From Thermoleophilia bacterium (GTDB lineage Bacteria; Actinomycetota; Thermoleophilia; Gaiellales; Gaiellaceae): a stretch of DNA of 7,056 nt. The translations under genes were made by a program, and so were the position numbers. Position 1 is the first letter of the stretch. The number at the start of each line of letters is the position of its first letter. Under the pieces are notes generated by a model that was not told where the DNA came from, did no database searches, and was given only the letters and a program-made list of their open reading frames with translations. The stretch covers positions 1 through 7,056 of the forward strand of contig JACVRM010000111.1 of the NCBI GenBank assembly GCA_014534415.1, in the 5' to 3' direction. Positions 5,532-7,056 of the stretch are shown here, one piece after another.

Positions 5532-5560
5532 TTCTCACCGCGCGCGTTCGGTGCTACTCT
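5532..5560 (+). promoter_or_regulatory. Candidate promoter of the envelope gene pair
   Basis: TTCTCA (5532-5537; 4 of 6 to the -35 consensus) is 17 nt from TACTCT (5555-5560). A TG one base upstream of the -10 (5552-5553) makes it an extended -10. Transcription would start near 5567, leaving a very short leader with the purine-rich RBS. The -10 matches only 3 of 6, so this is tentative. Confidence 0.35.
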
Positions 5561-5580
5561 GCCGGCGAGGAAGGGAGGGG

Positions 5581-6414
5581 GTGAGGCTGCGCGCCTCGGA
5601 TCAGGTGATCGAGGGCCGGCATACCGTTTTGATCGTCGTGTGCGCGACAATCGTCGTCGCCGCTTTCGCTGTGGCTGCGGGCGCTGCCAACCCGCCTTCG
5701 TCAGCCATGCCGATGACGGCGCCGCGCCCCGACCCGCCGCCCGACGCGCCCAAGCCTGACGCAGCACCGCAGGTGCCGGCGGCTACGCCGAGCCCGGCTT
5801 CCAAGCCGGTCGCAAAGCCTGCGCCCGTTACGCGGTCGGCGCCGCCTGTTGCTACGCCGCCGGCTTCCGTCTCGTCTCCCGCTCCGTCGCCGCCCGCTTA
5901 CCAGGCGCCGGCGCCGGCGGTAAGCGCGCCCCCCCGTTCCACCGTTCCGGAGACGGTGTCAAGACCCCGGCCGAAGCGCAACGCGACCGCCGCACGCCGA
6001 GCGAAGATCCGGAAGGCTGCCGCGACGGCTCGAGCTCGGGCGGCGGCGGAGAAGCGGCGCGCGGCCGCAGCAGCCGCCGCGGCTGCTGCCGCTCGCCGGA
6101 ACGAGCGGCAGCAGGCACCAGCCGGCGGCGCGCGCCTGCTGCCCACCGAGCCGGCCGTTGCCGCCTCGCGTGCGACGGCCCTCGAGCCCGACCCCGGCTG
6201 GCTCAACGGGCTGACGGCAGCCTTGCTGGCCGCGCTGCTCGGCGCCTCTGCGCTGCTGGTCATGGTCGTTGCCGTTCCGCGGTCGTGGGCCTACAGCTCC
6301 TCGCATGCCCGTTCGGCGGTCGCCGGGGTCCGTTCCGAGCTGACGCTCACGGGAGTCGCGCTGCTCGTCGGGCTCGGCGGAGGGCTCCTGATCGCAGTGG
6401 TGGTCGCGGCTTAG
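5581..6414 (+). CDS. Unrecognised membrane protein with Pro/Ala-rich spacer and basic poly-Ala helix
   Basis: A 277-aa protein I cannot assign to a family. In order: a short N-tail; a hydrophobic segment at about 15-36 (signal anchor or signal peptide); a Pro/Ala/Ser-rich low-complexity stretch at 38-132 that should be extended; a strongly basic Ala-rich helical stretch at 133-178 including eleven consecutive Ala (161-171) flanked by Arg pairs; a short linker; a TM segment at about 208-232; a short polar loop (RSWAYSSSHARSAVAGVRSE); and a last TM segment at about 255-276 ending at the C-terminus. The spacer plus basic helix recalls wall-spanning proteins in general design only. The start GTG 5581 follows a purine-rich tract (5567-5580, GGAGG 2 nt away and AGGAAG further off); GTG 5605 is an alternative that keeps TM1. 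The TAG stop directly abuts the ATG of the DUF11 gene, so the two form one transcription unit, probably acting together in the envelope. Confidence 0.75.
   Translation: MRLRASDQVIEGRHTVLIVVCATIVVAAFAVAAGAANPPSSAMPMTAPRPDPPPDAPKPDAAPQVPAATPSPASKPVAKPAPVTRSAPPVATPPASVSSPAPSPPAYQAPAPAVSAPPRSTVPETVSRPRPKRNATAARRAKIRKAAATARARAAAEKRRAAAAAAAAAAARRNERQQAPAGGARLLPTEPAVAASRATALEPDPGWLNGLTAALLAALLGASALLVMVVAVPRSWAYSSSHARSAVAGVRSELTLTGVALLVGLGGGLLIAVVVAA
6067..6089 (+). repeat. Perfect 10-bp hairpin inside the poly-Ala coding stretch
   Basis: GCAGCAGCCG (6067-6076) and CGGCTGCTGC (6080-6089) pair perfectly around a 3-nt loop, within the codons for Ala 163-170. It may simply reflect the mixed Ala codon choice, but the stem is strong enough to slow translation or transcription. 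Confidence 0.5.
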
Positions 6415-7056
6415 ATGGTTCGCAGGCTTCTGATCGGAGCTGTTCTCGTCGCGTTCGTCGTGGCGCCTGCCACCGGAAGTGGCGCTGACCCGGCAGGCAC
6501 CGTCGTTATCGAGGAGCTCACCGCGCCGAATTCCGTAGCCGTGGGCGAGACGATCACATACACACTCCGGGTCCGAAACGACGGCCCCGGCGCCGCCACG
6601 AACGTCGCGGTCATGGCGTTTGCACCGCCCGGAACTACCGCCATTTCCGCCGACCCAGCGGCGAGCTGCGACTTGCAGTCGGAAACGCAGTCCTTCGCCT
6701 GCACGATCGCAACGCTCCCTCCTCCTGCACGAAATCCGGGGCAGACGGTCGCACTCAGCTTCGTCATCGGCACGGACGCCAATACGCCGTCCACAGTCAC
6801 GTTCCGCGTGCAGGTGAAGAACGGCACGAACACGGTCTCCGCGAATGTGGCGACGAACGTGGTTCACCCCGCCGACGTCTCCCTCACGAAGGTCGGTACG
6901 CCGAATCCGGCAGTCGTCGGCTCGAGCCTCACCTACACGCTGACGGCGCGGAACGCCGGACCCGGCACGGCCGCGAACGTGCGCGTCACCGACCAGCTGC
7001 CGGGCACCGTTACGCCCACGTCCGTTACTGCGTCCCCCGGCTCGTGCAGCGGCACG
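6415..7056 (+). CDS. Secreted DUF11-repeat (conserved repeat domain) surface protein, 3' end outside window
   Basis: The first 214 residues are present; the frame is open at the right edge. A Sec signal peptide is clear: MVRR, a hydrophobic stretch at 5-18, and a likely cut in the TGSGADP region near residue 24. Two DUF11-type immunoglobulin-like beta-sandwich repeats follow. Repeat 1 is about 28-150, with VGETITYTLRVRNDGPGAATNV and a Cys pair at the SCD and FAC positions. Repeat 2 begins near 153 (ADVSLTKVGTPNPAVVGSSL, then TYTLTARNAGPG and VTDQLPG) and is cut by the window end, with one Cys in the last residues. Such repeats are known from exported, often large, surface or adhesion proteins; a C-terminal anchor cannot be seen here. 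ATG 6415 directly abuts the TAG of the upstream membrane protein, with no good SD, which implies translational coupling. Confidence 0.9.
   Translation, partial: MVRRLLIGAVLVAFVVAPATGSGADPAGTVVIEELTAPNSVAVGETITYTLRVRNDGPGAATNVAVMAFAPPGTTAISADPAASCDLQSETQSFACTIATLPPPARNPGQTVALSFVIGTDANTPSTVTFRVQVKNGTNTVSANVATNVVHPADVSLTKVGTPNPAVVGSSLTYTLTARNAGPGTAANVRVTDQLPGTVTPTSVTASPGSCSGT

Larger units (their letters stand above)
5293..5580. other. 288-bp intergenic region between the secreted protein and the membrane protein
   Basis: It contains the terminator at 5411-5439, a small hairpin at 5374-5387 and a candidate promoter near 5532-5560. Open frames crossing it have no start/RBS pairing or recognisable composition, and I see no gene here. 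Confidence 0.6.

Noticed and set aside
5551..5580. Upstream GTG 5551 for the membrane protein
   Set aside because: It overlaps the candidate -10 box and lacks an RBS; the purine-rich tract just before GTG 5581 fits better.
1..7056. CRISPR array, tRNA/rRNA, insertion sequence, integrase or phage genes
   Set aside because: I found no regularly spaced repeats, cloverleaf, transposase motifs or target-site duplications on either strand.

Overview
The window is very GC-rich (roughly 70 % by eye) and densely coding, with many non-ATG starts: GTG for four genes, TTG for one and ATG for three. The gene content and style point to a high-GC actinobacterial lineage. The SPASM-like mix of a DUF892 ferritin-like protein, DUF11 surface repeats and a small secreted protein recalls Thermoleophilia (Solirubrobacterales/Gaiellales). 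That placement is inference from style only; no marker gene is present.

Layout. (i) 1-3619, minus strand: a CDF-family Zn/Cd efflux transporter (2675-3619), then a highly structured 225-bp gap, then a YdfG-like short-chain dehydrogenase (1706-2449). A glycogen-debranching (amylo-alpha-1,6-glucosidase-type) enzyme follows, starting 3 nt after the dehydrogenase stop and running off the left edge. (ii) 3732-4322, plus strand: a DUF892/YciE-YciF ferritin-like protein with an Arg/Ser-rich C-terminal tail. It is divergent from the CDF gene across 112 bp that hold a 17-bp tandem repeat. (iii) 4309-4737, minus strand: a stand-alone response-regulator receiver. It overlaps the ferritin-like gene tail-to-tail by 14 bp and is preceded by a near-consensus promoter placed so that its mRNA should be leaderless. 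(iv) 4903-5292, plus strand: a 129-aa exported protein of unknown function, followed by a strong hairpin terminator. (v) 5581-7056, plus strand: a two-gene unit. An unrecognised membrane protein (one N-terminal TM segment, Pro/Ala-rich spacer, basic poly-Ala helix, two C-terminal TM segments) is followed with zero spacing by a secreted DUF11-repeat protein that runs off the right edge.

How the genes relate. Metal efflux and the ferritin-like protein share one divergent control region and both suit metal or oxidative stress. The dehydrogenase and debranching enzyme look translationally coupled, hinting at a carbonyl or carbohydrate storage link. The right-hand pair looks like a cell-envelope module. 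No CRISPR array, tRNA, rRNA, insertion sequence or phage gene was seen. The least explained items are the structured gap at 2501-2656, the Arg/Ser tail and its overlap with the receiver gene, and the envelope pair.
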